Of a DNA stretch of 64,000 nucleotides, positions 8,439 through 16,711 are shown one piece after another (positions within the stretch are counted from its first letter, which is position 1; every line of letters begins with the position of its first letter). The stretch lies in NCBI GenBank assembly GCA_965209065.1, contig OZ242373.1, positions 1,612,001 to 1,676,000 on the forward strand, given 5' to 3'. Origin of the DNA: CBDBUR01 sp965209065 (GTDB lineage Bacteria > Pseudomonadota > Alphaproteobacteria > JAPOUT01 > G958296285). A program made the position numbers and the translations under genes. The notes beneath the pieces are model-generated. The model was given only the letters and a program-made list of their open reading frames with translations, searched no databases and was not told the DNA's origin.

Positions 8439-9265
8439 ATAGCCAAGAAGCTGAAACCCTTATCAATGCCGCTTTTGAGGATAGAGCGGCGGTAGAAAAA
8501 AAAGACCTCGCGCCGGCGGTTGAATGGGCTCTCGCCGCGCTGGACAATGGCTCTTTGCGGGTCGCGCAAAAGAATAATAAAACAGAATGGGTCGTCAATG
8601 CTTGGCTCAAAAAAGCTATTCTGCTTTCTTTTGGGCTTTGTGAAAATCGCCGAATGGAAGGCGGCTGGGATAAAGTGCCCTCTAAATTTGAAAACTGGAG
8701 CGATGAAGATTTTCGCAACGCGAATTTTCGCGCCGTGCCGCGTTCTTATGTGCGGCGCGGTGCTTATATCGGTCAAAATGTTGTCTTGATGCCGAGCTTC
8801 GTCAATATCGGCGCTTATGTCGATGATGGCGTGATGGTCGATACATGGGCGACCGTTGGCTCGGCGGCGCAGATAGGAAAAAATGTTCATCTCTCAGGGG
8901 GCGCGGGTATCGGCGGCGTCCTCGAGCCGGTTCAAGCCGCGCCGGTTATTATTGAAGACGATTGCTTCATTGGCGCGCGTAGCGAAGTCGCAGAAGGGGT
9001 TATTGTTAGGCAAGGTTCGGTTTTAGCGATGGGTGTCTTTTTGACCGCCTCCACTAAAATTATTGACAGGCAAAGCGGTGAGATTTTTCAAGGCGAAGTG
9101 CCGCCCTATTCGGTTGTTGTGCCCGGTAGTATTAATAGTAGTGTGTCTGGTTCTAACCCGTCACCTAATTTATATTGCGCGGTTATTGTCAAGCGCGTTG
9201 ATGAACGCACACGCGCTAAAACTTCCATCAACGAATTGTTAAGGCAGAGCGATGTCGGAATATAA
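8435..9265 (+). CDS. dapD: tetrahydrodipicolinate N-succinyltransferase
   Basis: 276 residues. It transfers succinyl from succinyl-CoA to tetrahydrodipicolinate in the succinylase route to diaminopimelate and lysine. The helical N-terminal domain is followed by a left-handed beta-helix with hexapeptide repeats, for example GAYIGQNVVLMPSFVNIGAY, then VDTWATVGSAAQIGKNVHL and GGVLEPVQAAPVIIEDDCFI. The C-terminus (SSVSGSNPSPNLYCAVIVKR) is typical. The start overlaps the preceding gene by 4 bases with GGAG just upstream, and the end overlaps dapE by 14, making a tight dapD-dapE unit. Confidence 0.97.
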   Translation: MNSQEAETLINAAFEDRAAVEKKDLAPAVEWALAALDNGSLRVAQKNNKTEWVVNAWLKKAILLSFGLCENRRMEGGWDKVPSKFENWSDEDFRNANFRAVPRSYVRRGAYIGQNVVLMPSFVNIGAYVDDGVMVDTWATVGSAAQIGKNVHLSGGAGIGGVLEPVQAAPVIIEDDCFIGARSEVAEGVIVRQGSVLAMGVFLTASTKIIDRQSGEIFQGEVPPYSVVVPGSINSSVSGSNPSPNLYCAVIVKRVDERTRAKTSINELLRQSDVGI

Positions 9266-10409
9266 TCATGCTTTGGAAGATGCGGTCGCTTTAACGCAAG
9301 CGCTCATTCGCTGCGAGTCGGTTACGCCCGAAGACGATGGCGCATTAGATATTGTCGAAGCCTATTTGATGGCGCTTGGCTTTGAGTGCCATCGCCTTAA
9401 ATTCGGCGCGGTGGATAATCTCTACGCGCGCTTTGGCGAGGCAAAACCGCTCTTATGTTTTGCCGGCCATACCGATGTTGTCCCAGTGGGTGATGAGGCA
9501 GGCTGGCTTCACCCGCCGTTTGAAGGCAAAATTGTTGAAGGTAAACTTTTCGGGCGCGGGGCGTCTGATATGAAAGGGGCTATCGCCGCTTTTCTTGCTG
9601 CGAGCGGGCTCTATCTCAAACATCATAAGCCCAGCGGCTCGCTGGCTTTTTTAATCACCGGCGATGAAGAAGCCGAAGCCATTGACGGCACACAAAAAGT
9701 TCTCAAGTGGATGAAAGAAAAAAATGAAGTCATTGATGATTGTTTGGTCGGAGAACCGAGTAATGTTCAAGCTATGGGCGAGGCGATTAAAATTGGCAGA
9801 CGCGGCTCTATCAATATGGACTTGAAAGTTATCGGGCAACAAGGACACGCGGCGAACCCTCATTTGGCTGCCAATCCCATTCCAGTGATGACCGAAATTT
9901 TAACAAAACTTCATCACTATAAATTTGATGAAGGCAACGAAAATTTTGTTCCCTCAAACCTTGAGATTACTTCAATGGATGTGAATAATACCGCGCGCAA
10001 TGTTATTCCCGCTTCGTGTGAGGCGAAGTTTAATATCCGTTATAATGTTTTACAAAACAGCAAGGGGTTAGAAAAAATCGTGCGCGCTATCGCTGATGAT
10101 GTTGTGGCGAAGCAAAACAAAATAACCTATGAGCTGAAAAGTCAAAATAATGGTGATCCTTTTTTGACCAAACCTTGCGCTTTTTCTTCTTTGGTGCGTG
10201 ATGTGGTGAAAACCCATACGGGCAAAACGCCTGAATTTGCCACAAACGGCGGCACTTCTGACGCGCGTTATATTAAAGACTACGCGCGGGTTGTCGAATT
10301 TGGGCTAACCACTGAGACCATTCATAAAACCAATGAATGTGCATCGGTCGAGGACATCAAAACGCTCACTAAAATATATTTTGATATTATCAAAAATTAT
10401 TTTGATTAA
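9252..10409 (+). CDS. dapE: succinyl-diaminopimelate desuccinylase
   Basis: 385 residues, an M20-family zinc hydrolase that removes succinate from N-succinyl-LL-diaminopimelate. Metal ligands sit in CFAGHTDVVPVGDEAGW, FGRGASDMKGAIAAF and LITGDEEAEAIDGT; EFATNGGTSDARYIKDY supplies the C-terminal substrate loop and TIHKTNECASVEDI the last His. The dimerisation domain occupies roughly 180-295. It follows dapD with a 14-base overlap. Its end overlaps the convergent HD-hydrolase gene by 4 bases, leaving no room for a separate terminator. Confidence 0.97.
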   Translation: MSEYNHALEDAVALTQALIRCESVTPEDDGALDIVEAYLMALGFECHRLKFGAVDNLYARFGEAKPLLCFAGHTDVVPVGDEAGWLHPPFEGKIVEGKLFGRGASDMKGAIAAFLAASGLYLKHHKPSGSLAFLITGDEEAEAIDGTQKVLKWMKEKNEVIDDCLVGEPSNVQAMGEAIKIGRRGSINMDLKVIGQQGHAANPHLAANPIPVMTEILTKLHHYKFDEGNENFVPSNLEITSMDVNNTARNVIPASCEAKFNIRYNVLQNSKGLEKIVRAIADDVVAKQNKITYELKSQNNGDPFLTKPCAFSSLVRDVVKTHTGKTPEFATNGGTSDARYIKDYARVVEFGLTTETIHKTNECASVEDIKTLTKIYFDIIKNYFD

Positions 10410-11671
10410 AGTTTCTTCCAAAGTGCTTGCGCAAAATTAATATCTTTTTCTGTCATCGCGTAAATACGGCAAAGTTTTTTAATCGGAATGGCACGAATAA
10501 TAGGCGATAGGCTGGCAATATCAACACCATCAATTCTAATTCCATCGTGCCGCCCACGCGTATTATTTGGCGGATAGGCGGTAATCTCGGCGGTGTCAAT
10601 CACGCATTTATCGTTCTTCTCACGTAGTGCATGAAGATAATTTCCTAACCTCTCCGCGCCGTGCTCTTCTTTTTCTGCAAGCGCACCGACATCAAAACAT
10701 TTATAAAAATTTCTATCGATTAAATTACCCGCTAAGGTTCGCAATTCTTCGGTCTTAGCCTTTTGCCTCATCTCGCCTAACGCATTCCACATCACAATAT
10801 CATCTAAAGCCAAATAAGTTTCAACCGAGCGGTTTTCATAATAACGATAAAGCGGATGCTCCTTGGCTAAACCGCTCGCCGTAAGGCTTTGGCTAAGCGT
10901 AAATAAAATATCACTCAACATCATTTCCGCCGCGCGAATTGTCTTGTGCGTATAAACAGAACTATGTAAATGATAACGCGCTAACAAATACTCCTCAGCA
11001 TTATGCTCACTTTTTTTATTCAAATTGAAATAACCCGCCGCAGAAACCTCCAAACAATCTAATAACCATTCGCTATCAAAGCCGCCCATGCCAACGCCGC
11101 ACATATATTTATCGCGCTGCAGATAGTCAAGCCTATCGGCATCAAAAGCACTAGAAATAACCGCCTGATATAAATTATCCGTTTGCGGCTCGACCATCGC
11201 GATGACCTCGTTCAATAATCCCGCTTTTGTTAATGTCTCGTGTATCAATTTATCTTCTCGGATAATCGCAATCGTCCAGCTCTCATGCTTTTGCGCTTTG
11301 CCACAACGCGCTTCACACTTCTCAAAAGCATGGCTAAAAGCACCATGCCCAATATCGTGGAGAAGTGCCGCCCACGCTGTTGCGTTTGCCTTTCTTTCAT
11401 CAAAACTTTTACCTAACTGCTGCTTCATTTTTGCTATCAGCACGCGCGCCATATAGAAAACACCAATCGAATGAGCAAAACGACTATGAGTCGCAGCAGG
11501 AAAAACAAAGTCGGCAAACCCTAATTGCTTGATGCGTCTTAATCGCTGAAAGGCTAAACCATTAATTAATTGCCAAGCAATGTCATCGGTTTCGTTCTCT
11601 TCGTTGAAATGAATGAGTCCGTGAATTGGGTCAAGAATGCGATGGGTTTTCTTCATTTTACTTTTTATCAT
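10406..11671 (-). CDS. HD-domain phosphohydrolase (COG1078/YdhJ-like)
   Basis: 421 residues. DPIHGLIHFNEENETDD opens the product, then the metal-binding HD motif is spread over THSRFAHSIGVFYMARVLI, AALLHDIGHGAFSHAFEKC and SSAFDADRLDYLQRDKYM. This is the layout of the dGTPase/SAMHD1-like hydrolases of COG1078. A nucleoside-triphosphate phosphohydrolase activity is likely, but the substrate cannot be read from sequence. It starts at an ATG overlapping the truA stop (ATGA), as the last gene of a def-fmt-truA transcript, and ends convergently against dapE. Confidence 0.88.
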   Translation of the reverse strand: MIKSKMKKTHRILDPIHGLIHFNEENETDDIAWQLINGLAFQRLRRIKQLGFADFVFPAATHSRFAHSIGVFYMARVLIAKMKQQLGKSFDERKANATAWAALLHDIGHGAFSHAFEKCEARCGKAQKHESWTIAIIREDKLIHETLTKAGLLNEVIAMVEPQTDNLYQAVISSAFDADRLDYLQRDKYMCGVGMGGFDSEWLLDCLEVSAAGYFNLNKKSEHNAEEYLLARYHLHSSVYTHKTIRAAEMMLSDILFTLSQSLTASGLAKEHPLYRYYENRSVETYLALDDIVMWNALGEMRQKAKTEELRTLAGNLIDRNFYKCFDVGALAEKEEHGAERLGNYLHALREKNDKCVIDTAEITAYPPNNTRGRHDGIRIDGVDIASLSPIIRAIPIKKLCRIYAMTEKDINFAQALWKKL

Positions 11672-12423
11672 TTATTTTGTGGATAGTCTATTTTTACTAA
11701 ATATAATCCGCACGCGGGCGCAAGCGGAGGGCAAAGGCTTCTATCGGCGGCGGCTAAAATATCTTTCGCATGGGTGCTATCTAGCTTACCCTTGCCCGCC
11801 GCGACCAGCGCGCCAACCAGCGAACGCACTTGATGGTGTAAAAAAGAGCGCGCACTCGCGCGGATAATGACCCTCTCTCTATCCCGCTCAACCGAAAGCT
11901 GGTCTAAAGTTTTTATCGGGCTTTTCGCTTGGCACGCGGCTGCCCTAAACGTGGTGAAATTATGCTTGCCGATAAAAACCTCCGCCACCTCTGCCATCTT
12001 TTCCCACACCAGTGGCTGCGGCACATGCCACGCGCGACCCTTCATTAAAATAGCCGGCGTTGGGCGGTTGAGAATAATATAAAGATAATGACGCTTAAGC
12101 GCACTAAAGCGCGCGTGAAAGTCAGGCGATACCGCCTCTACCGATAAAACGCCGACCGCTCGATTGCGCGCGCGTAAATGAAAATTCAACGCCGCTTGAA
12201 TCTCTTCTGTTGGCTTCTCTTGCATTAAATCAAAATGTGCCGCTTGTCCGAAAGCATGCACGCCGCTATCGGTTCTGCCCGCGCCGTAGATAACCACCTT
12301 CTCGCCGCAGTAAGCAAAGCAAGCCTCCTCCAAAGCTTGCTGGACGCTTGAGCCATTCTCTTGCGCCTGCCAACCACAAAAATCTGTGCCGTCATATTCT
12401 AACGTTAAGCAGTAGCGCGTCAC
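11668..12423 (-). CDS. truA: tRNA pseudouridine(38-40) synthase
   Basis: 251 residues, normal for TruA. It isomerises uridines 38-40 in the anticodon arm of tRNAs. The N-terminal LEYDGTDFCGWQAQENG and the catalytic motif YGAGRTDSGVHAFGQ, with nucleophile Asp52, are intact; FHARFSALKRHYLYIILNR and the C-terminal FLHHQVRSLVGALVAAGKGK are also typical. It is translationally coupled to fmt upstream (4-base overlap) and to the HD hydrolase downstream, an arrangement common in alphaproteobacteria. Confidence 0.97.
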   Translation of the reverse strand: MTRYCLTLEYDGTDFCGWQAQENGSSVQQALEEACFAYCGEKVVIYGAGRTDSGVHAFGQAAHFDLMQEKPTEEIQAALNFHLRARNRAVGVLSVEAVSPDFHARFSALKRHYLYIILNRPTPAILMKGRAWHVPQPLVWEKMAEVAEVFIGKHNFTTFRAAACQAKSPIKTLDQLSVERDRERVIIRASARSFLHHQVRSLVGALVAAGKGKLDSTHAKDILAAADRSLCPPLAPACGLYLVKIDYPQNK

Positions 12424-13358
12424 GATTCTAACCTATCTCCCTTATGAAACTTAAACCCCAATAAAAAATCATGCGCCGACAAAGCCTTCTTGCCTTCCCG
12501 CTGTAACGCCAAAGGTTTTAGTGCCTTGTCGCCACACGCGATGACCCCCTGCCTGTCGTCTAGAATTTCACCCGCCGCACCCTTAGCTTCTACCAGCTCG
12601 GCGTCCAAAAGCCTTATCTTTTGCCCGCGATAGATGAACCAAGCGCCAGGCTTAGGCGATAGGGCGCGCACGTGGCATAATAATTTTTTCGCCGGGTGCG
12701 CCCAATCAAGCCCTTCGTCCGCCGCGCTCAACTTTTCGGCGAAAGTCGCACGGCTAGAATCCTGTGCGCGCGCCGTGAGCTTGCCGTCAGCATAAGCCTC
12801 TAGCGTTTGTAGCAAAAGCCTAGCACCTTGCGTGCTTGTGCCTTGCCTTAAATCAGCGGCGTTCATCGCGCCGATTTCAATTTCTTGCTGCGCTAGAATG
12901 TCGCCGTCATCAATGCCCTCGCCGAGCAGCATAATCGTGATGCCGGTCTTCTCGTCTCCCGCCCAAAGCGCGCGCTCTATCGGTGCCGCACCACGCCAGC
13001 GCGGCAAAAGACTGGGATGTAAGTTTAAGCAACCCAAGCGCGGTAAAGTTAAAAACCGCTTCGGCAAAATAACGCCAAAGCTGACAACAAGCACCGCGTC
13101 TAAATTAAGACTCTCAAACACTTCCCATTCCGCGTCATCTTTTAGATTTTGACATTCACGATAGGGCGTGTTGTTTTCTTCCGCCCAAAGCGCCACCGCG
13201 CTCTTTTTTAACTTTTTACCCCGACCCGTGCGACTCGGCGGCTTCGTCCAAATTTTCAGCAGCTGGTGGGAAGAATGTTTTAGACATTCTAAACTCGGTA
13301 AAGCGTAATCGGGAGTTCCCATAAAGGCAAGTCGTAAGCCCTCTTGCTTTTGAGCCAT
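12420..13358 (-). CDS. fmt: methionyl-tRNA formyltransferase
   Basis: 312 residues. It formylates initiator Met-tRNA using 10-formyltetrahydrofolate. RLAFMGTPDYALPSLECL starts the formyltransferase domain; HPSLLPRWRGAAPIERALWA and ITIMLLGEGIDDGDILAQQ hold the conserved active-site Asn/His/Asp region, and a C-terminal OB-like domain follows from about 205. It shares one base with the def stop (TAATG) and overlaps truA by 4 bases. Def removes the formyl group that Fmt adds, and the pairing is near universal. Confidence 0.97.
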   Translation of the reverse strand: MAQKQEGLRLAFMGTPDYALPSLECLKHSSHQLLKIWTKPPSRTGRGKKLKKSAVALWAEENNTPYRECQNLKDDAEWEVFESLNLDAVLVVSFGVILPKRFLTLPRLGCLNLHPSLLPRWRGAAPIERALWAGDEKTGITIMLLGEGIDDGDILAQQEIEIGAMNAADLRQGTSTQGARLLLQTLEAYADGKLTARAQDSSRATFAEKLSAADEGLDWAHPAKKLLCHVRALSPKPGAWFIYRGQKIRLLDAELVEAKGAAGEILDDRQGVIACGDKALKPLALQREGKKALSAHDFLLGFKFHKGDRLES

Positions 13359-13954
13359 TAAAGCACCGCTTGTCGAGGCGTAGACCTTTCATCTGTAATT
13401 TGTTGCGGCACAACTTGTTGCGATGCAACCTGTTGCGATGTCGTTAGGGATTGCTTCTTTATTTTTTTCAATATCCGTTGACGCTTGAGCCTCGATAAAT
13501 GATCTATAAATAAAATGCCTTCTAAATGATCCATCTCGTGCTGAATACAAGTTGCAAGAAGTCCATCGCATTCTAGCTCTTGCTTTTTTCCGTGATAGTC
13601 TAAAAAGCCAACACGGCAACGTGCGGGTCTATCCACGTCATCAAAAAACTCAGGCACAGAAAGGCAACCTTCGGTATAGGAAGCCAGCTCCTTCGAGTGC
13701 CACAAAATTTCAGGGTTGGCGAAATAATGAGGCTCCGCCTTGCCCTCACGTGCCGCCTCGCGCACTAAATCAATGACAATCACACGCTTGGCTACGCCAA
13801 CTTGAATCGCCGCTAAGCCAATACCATTGGACGCATACATCGTCTCCAACATATCGTCCATTAAAATGCGAATCCCATCATCAACCGCTTTAATCGGCTT
13901 GGAAATTTGCCTTAAACGCTCATCGGGAACTCGAACTAGATTTCTTATTGCCAT
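13358..13954 (-). CDS. def: peptide deformylase
   Basis: 198 residues. A metalloenzyme that removes the N-formyl group from nascent proteins. The three motifs are present: NGIGLAAIQVGVAKRVIVID, EGCLSVPEFFDDV and IQHEMDHLEGILFIDHL (Cys, two His as metal ligands, Glu as general base). A C-terminal tail beyond the catalytic domain (about 170-198) is low-complexity, with Gln-rich near-repeats SQQVASQQVVPQQI, unlike most Def proteins. It is the first gene of the def-fmt-truA-HD unit and lies 37 bases after the HTH gene. Confidence 0.97.
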   Translation of the reverse strand: MAIRNLVRVPDERLRQISKPIKAVDDGIRILMDDMLETMYASNGIGLAAIQVGVAKRVIVIDLVREAAREGKAEPHYFANPEILWHSKELASYTEGCLSVPEFFDDVDRPARCRVGFLDYHGKKQELECDGLLATCIQHEMDHLEGILFIDHLSRLKRQRILKKIKKQSLTTSQQVASQQVVPQQITDERSTPRQAVL

Positions 13955-13991
13955 AACTTTAATATAAGCAATCTTGCGCGCTTTTCAAGTA

Positions 13992-14354
13992 TCAAAGCTC
14001 TTTACCAATGTTTTGGGAAAAAATCATACTTTTTAGCTCAATGAGACTTTTTTCTATTCGGTCTAAACGCTCTAGCACTTCGCTTATATCCTCTGCTTCC
14101 ATTATCGCTGATGATGTTATTGGATGCGTTTTTTCAACACTGCCAACGCCCGCATAGTGAATAAGGGTTTCTTTCGCTTGCCCTAAAAACGCCGCCGCTT
14201 TGCTAACCTGCGCTTCGGTCATTACCGACTGGTCTTTCCAAATGCTCTCTAGCCTTTCATCGCTTACGCCTAGCGCGAGAGCAAGCTGCTTCTTGTTTTT
14301 ATTCTTCTCTTTTAATTTTGCGGCAAACCATTCTGTATCAAAAAATAGAGCCAT
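13992..14354 (-). CDS. small helix-turn-helix protein
   Basis: 120 residues. Residues about 6-65 read as an XRE/Cro-like helix-turn-helix: FAAKLKEKNKNKKQLALAL then GVSDERLESIWKD. The remainder is acidic and helical, with a short amphipathic segment ISEVLERLDRIEKSLIELKS near the C-terminus that could pair as a coiled coil. It sits 4 bases after rpmF and upstream of def on the same strand, so it is probably cotranscribed with them. A regulatory role is inferred from the fold; no target site was seen. Confidence 0.65.
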   Translation of the reverse strand: MALFFDTEWFAAKLKEKNKNKKQLALALGVSDERLESIWKDQSVMTEAQVSKAAAFLGQAKETLIHYAGVGSVEKTHPITSSAIMEAEDISEVLERLDRIEKSLIELKSMIFSQNIGKEL

Positions 14355-14358
14355 TGTG

Positions 14359-14565
14359 CTACTCGGTTGTTTCCTCTTTCGCTGGTTCTTTCACTTTAGG
14401 CGGCAGAATAACACGACCGCGCCACTCGCCGGTCTCCAAGCTCATATGGTGCGGGCGGTGGAGAACACCATCTTTGTCTTCCGACCAAATCCCGCGCGGA
14501 TTCTTATGACCCGAACGTCTTTTGCCGCGTCTCGAACCGCTTACTTTGCCTCTTGGAACTGCCAT
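14359..14565 (-). CDS. rpmF: 50S ribosomal protein L32
   Basis: 68 residues from the ATG at 14565, which gives the canonical L32 start MAVPRGKVSGSRRGKRRSGH; a longer frame to 14646 has no support. The tail HHMSLETGEWRGRVILPP is usual for alphaproteobacterial L32. Zinc-binding cysteines are absent, as in the zinc-independent form common in this class. It lies 37 bases downstream of the cobalamin adenosyltransferase and just before the HTH gene. The neighbours often seen with rpmF (plsX, fabH) are absent here. Confidence 0.95.
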   Translation of the reverse strand: MAVPRGKVSGSRRGKRRSGHKNPRGIWSEDKDGVLHRPHHMSLETGEWRGRVILPPKVKEPAKEETTE

Positions 14566-14602
14566 AAACAGAATATAACCCAAAGCCAACCGACAGGCAA
14601 GC

Positions 14603-15169
14603 CTATTTTTTGGGCTGCCACTTCTCTTCTCTGCCGCTAGAGGCAAAAGAAGCCGCGCGCGCCATAATAAACAACAAATCCGACAGGCGGTTCATATAGC
14701 GCAGAGTCGCTTGGTTGATTGTCTCTGCTGTCGTTAGCTTGGAAATTTCACGCTCGGCGCGGCGGGCTATCGTGCGCGCCAAATGTAAAGCCGCCACCGA
14801 CCCGCTCCCCGCCGGCAAAATAAAAGAATCAAGCGCAGGCAAATCCTTATTCAACACGCCACTATATTCCTCCAGCTGTTCAATATCGCTCTCCTCGATT
14901 CTTAATGCCGCCTTCTCTAAATCGGGCTGGCACAAATCCGCACCTAAATTGAATAAATCATTCTGGACGCGCGCCAACATATTAACCAATGCCTCATTTT
15001 TACTATCTTGCGCAAGCAGGCTTCTCGCTAAGCCGACGGCGCTATTGGCTTCATCAACGCTCCCATAGGCTTCGATGCGCTGGTCGTGCTTGACGCGCCG
15101 CGAGCCGTCGCCTAACCCCGTTTTGCCCTTGTCGCCTGTCTTGGTTGTTATGGAAGTAAGCCGCACCAT
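14603..15169 (-). CDS. cob(I)alamin adenosyltransferase, PduO type
   Basis: 188 residues, cytoplasmic. It moves adenosyl from ATP to reduced cobalamin to form coenzyme B12. The N-terminal ATP site TKTGDKGKTGLGDGSRRVKH and the cobalamin-facing helix EAYGSVDEANSAVGLARSL are diagnostic; FILPAGSGSVAALHLARTIA and RYMNRLSDLLFIMAR complete the five-helix bundle. It is divergent from argH. A TATAAT (complement of 15175-15180) lies 5 bases before the ATG with no Shine-Dalgarno, so translation may be leaderless. It implies that the organism uses adenosylcobalamin enzymes, but none is in the window. Confidence 0.95.
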   Translation of the reverse strand: MVRLTSITTKTGDKGKTGLGDGSRRVKHDQRIEAYGSVDEANSAVGLARSLLAQDSKNEALVNMLARVQNDLFNLGADLCQPDLEKAALRIEESDIEQLEEYSGVLNKDLPALDSFILPAGSGSVAALHLARTIARRAEREISKLTTAETINQATLRYMNRLSDLLFIMARAASFASSGREEKWQPKK

Positions 15170-15212
15170 AACTTATTATAGCATTATACAAGCGATAAGG
15201 TATATATAAAGT

Positions 15213-16592
15213 ATGAATAGATTTATTTCTCATAACCGCTTTGGCAAAAAAGCGCACCCCTTGTTGGACGCGCTCAACGCCTCTATTGACTTTGATAAAA
15301 GACTCTTCGCGCAAGATATTCAAGGCTCTATCGTCCATGCGCAGATGCTTTCAAGCTGCGGCATTATCTCTAAAGACGAGGAAACTAAAATTATTGACGG
15401 GTTGAAAAAAATAGAACAGGACATTCGGCAAGGTAAATTCGATTTCAAGCGCGAACTTGAAGATATTCATATGAATATAGAAGCAACGCTCGCCGATTAT
15501 ATCGGCGCGGATACCGCAGGGAAACTTCATACGGCACGCTCGCGCAACGACCAAGTGGCACTAGACCTCAAGCTCTATGTGAGAAAAGAAATAGATGAGC
15601 TGATACCTTTGCTCCAAGCCTTACAAAAAAACCTAGCACAGCTTGCTTTAGAACATCACAACACTTTAATGCCCGGTTGGACTCATTTACAAATCGCGCA
15701 GGTGATTAGCTTCGGTCATCATTGCCTCGCTTATGTTGAAATGCTAGAGCGCGATAAAAGTAGATTGCTTGACGCACGCACGCGTCTCAATGAAAGCCCT
15801 TTGGGCGCTGCCGCTTTAGCCGGCACCTCCTTTCCCATTGACCGACACCAAACCGCAAAGGCTCTAGGTTTTGATAGACCCAGCGCGAACGCGCTTGACG
15901 CGGTCTCCGATAGGGATTTTGTTCTCGAAAGTTTAGCTTGCTTGTCTATCTGCGCCGTCCATTTGTCAAGGTTTGGCGAGGAGATAACCTTGTGGGCTTC
16001 GCCCGCGTTCGACTTCATTCGCTTGAGCGATGACTTCTCAACTGGCTCCTCCATTATGCCGCAAAAACGCAACCCCGATGCCGCTGAACTCGTGCGCGCC
16101 AAATCAGGCAGACTCTTCGGCGCTTTGATGGATATGCTCACAATGATGAAAGCCTTGCCGCTCGCTTATGCAAAAGATATGCAACAAGATAAGGAAGCCG
16201 TCTTTGGCGCTTTTGATGAAATAAAACTATGCTTGCTCGCGCTTGCCGCCTTGTTAGAAAACATCAACATCAATAAAGAAGCAATGGCAGAGATGGCGCA
16301 AAAAGGATACCCCACCGCAACCGATTTAGCCGACTGGCTCGTGCGCGAAAAATCTTTGCCCTTTCGGCAAGCGCACGCTTTGGCAGCCGCTTGCGTGCAA
16401 CGCGCCGAAGAAAGCTCGGTGGGGTTGGAAGAGCTTAGCGAAGAAACTATGCTCTCTATTTCCGAGCATTTAACAAAAGACGCGCTGAAAGCTTTATCTT
16501 TAGATTACTCCGTTAAATCTAAAACTTCTTTTGGCGGCACCGCGCCTGAAAATGTTCGGCTTGCTGCAAAAAACTGGATAGAAAAATTATGA
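15213..16592 (+). CDS. argH: argininosuccinate lyase
   Basis: 459 residues, the last enzyme of arginine synthesis: it splits argininosuccinate into arginine and fumarate. HTARSRNDQVALDLKLYVRK, TLMPGWTHLQIAQVISFGHH and the superfamily signature GSSIMPQKRNPDAAELVRAK, with the catalytic Ser in its flexible loop, are all present. The ATG at 15213 lacks a close ribosome site; AAGG at 15197-15200 is 12 bases away. The stop overlaps the LptM-like lipoprotein (ATGA). The order argH - small lipoprotein - lysA is typical of Proteobacteria. Confidence 0.97.
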   Translation: MNRFISHNRFGKKAHPLLDALNASIDFDKRLFAQDIQGSIVHAQMLSSCGIISKDEETKIIDGLKKIEQDIRQGKFDFKRELEDIHMNIEATLADYIGADTAGKLHTARSRNDQVALDLKLYVRKEIDELIPLLQALQKNLAQLALEHHNTLMPGWTHLQIAQVISFGHHCLAYVEMLERDKSRLLDARTRLNESPLGAAALAGTSFPIDRHQTAKALGFDRPSANALDAVSDRDFVLESLACLSICAVHLSRFGEEITLWASPAFDFIRLSDDFSTGSSIMPQKRNPDAAELVRAKSGRLFGALMDMLTMMKALPLAYAKDMQQDKEAVFGAFDEIKLCLLALAALLENININKEAMAEMAQKGYPTATDLADWLVREKSLPFRQAHALAAACVQRAEESSVGLEELSEETMLSISEHLTKDALKALSLDYSVKSKTSFGGTAPENVRLAAKNWIEKL

Positions 16593-16711
16593 GACAAATA
16601 ATTATTCTCCTGTTGATAACCTCTTTCTTTTTGAGCGCGTGCGGACGTGTGGGTCCGCTAGAGCCGCTACCAAAAGAAAGGGCAAAAGAAATGGCAAAAG
16701 AAAAGCAATGA
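16589..16711 (+). CDS. lptM: LptM/YifL-like small lipoprotein
   Basis: 40 residues: a signal peptide MRQIIILLLITSFFLSACG with lipobox LSAC, then GRVGPLEPLP, the hallmark of the small lipoprotein encoded before lysA. In enterobacteria LptM assists disulfide maturation of the LptD/LptE lipopolysaccharide translocon at the outer membrane. After the conserved part comes a Lys/Glu-rich tail (KERAKEMAKEKQ). It overlaps both neighbours by 4 bases (ATGA at each end). Identity is based on the motif and the place; function is from family knowledge. Confidence 0.9.
   Translation: MRQIIILLLITSFFLSACGRVGPLEPLPKERAKEMAKEKQ

Noticed and set aside
8246..8890. Minus-strand open frame of 214 codons
   Set aside because: It is a shadow of the DUF1036 gene and dapD; no ribosome site or recognisable domain.
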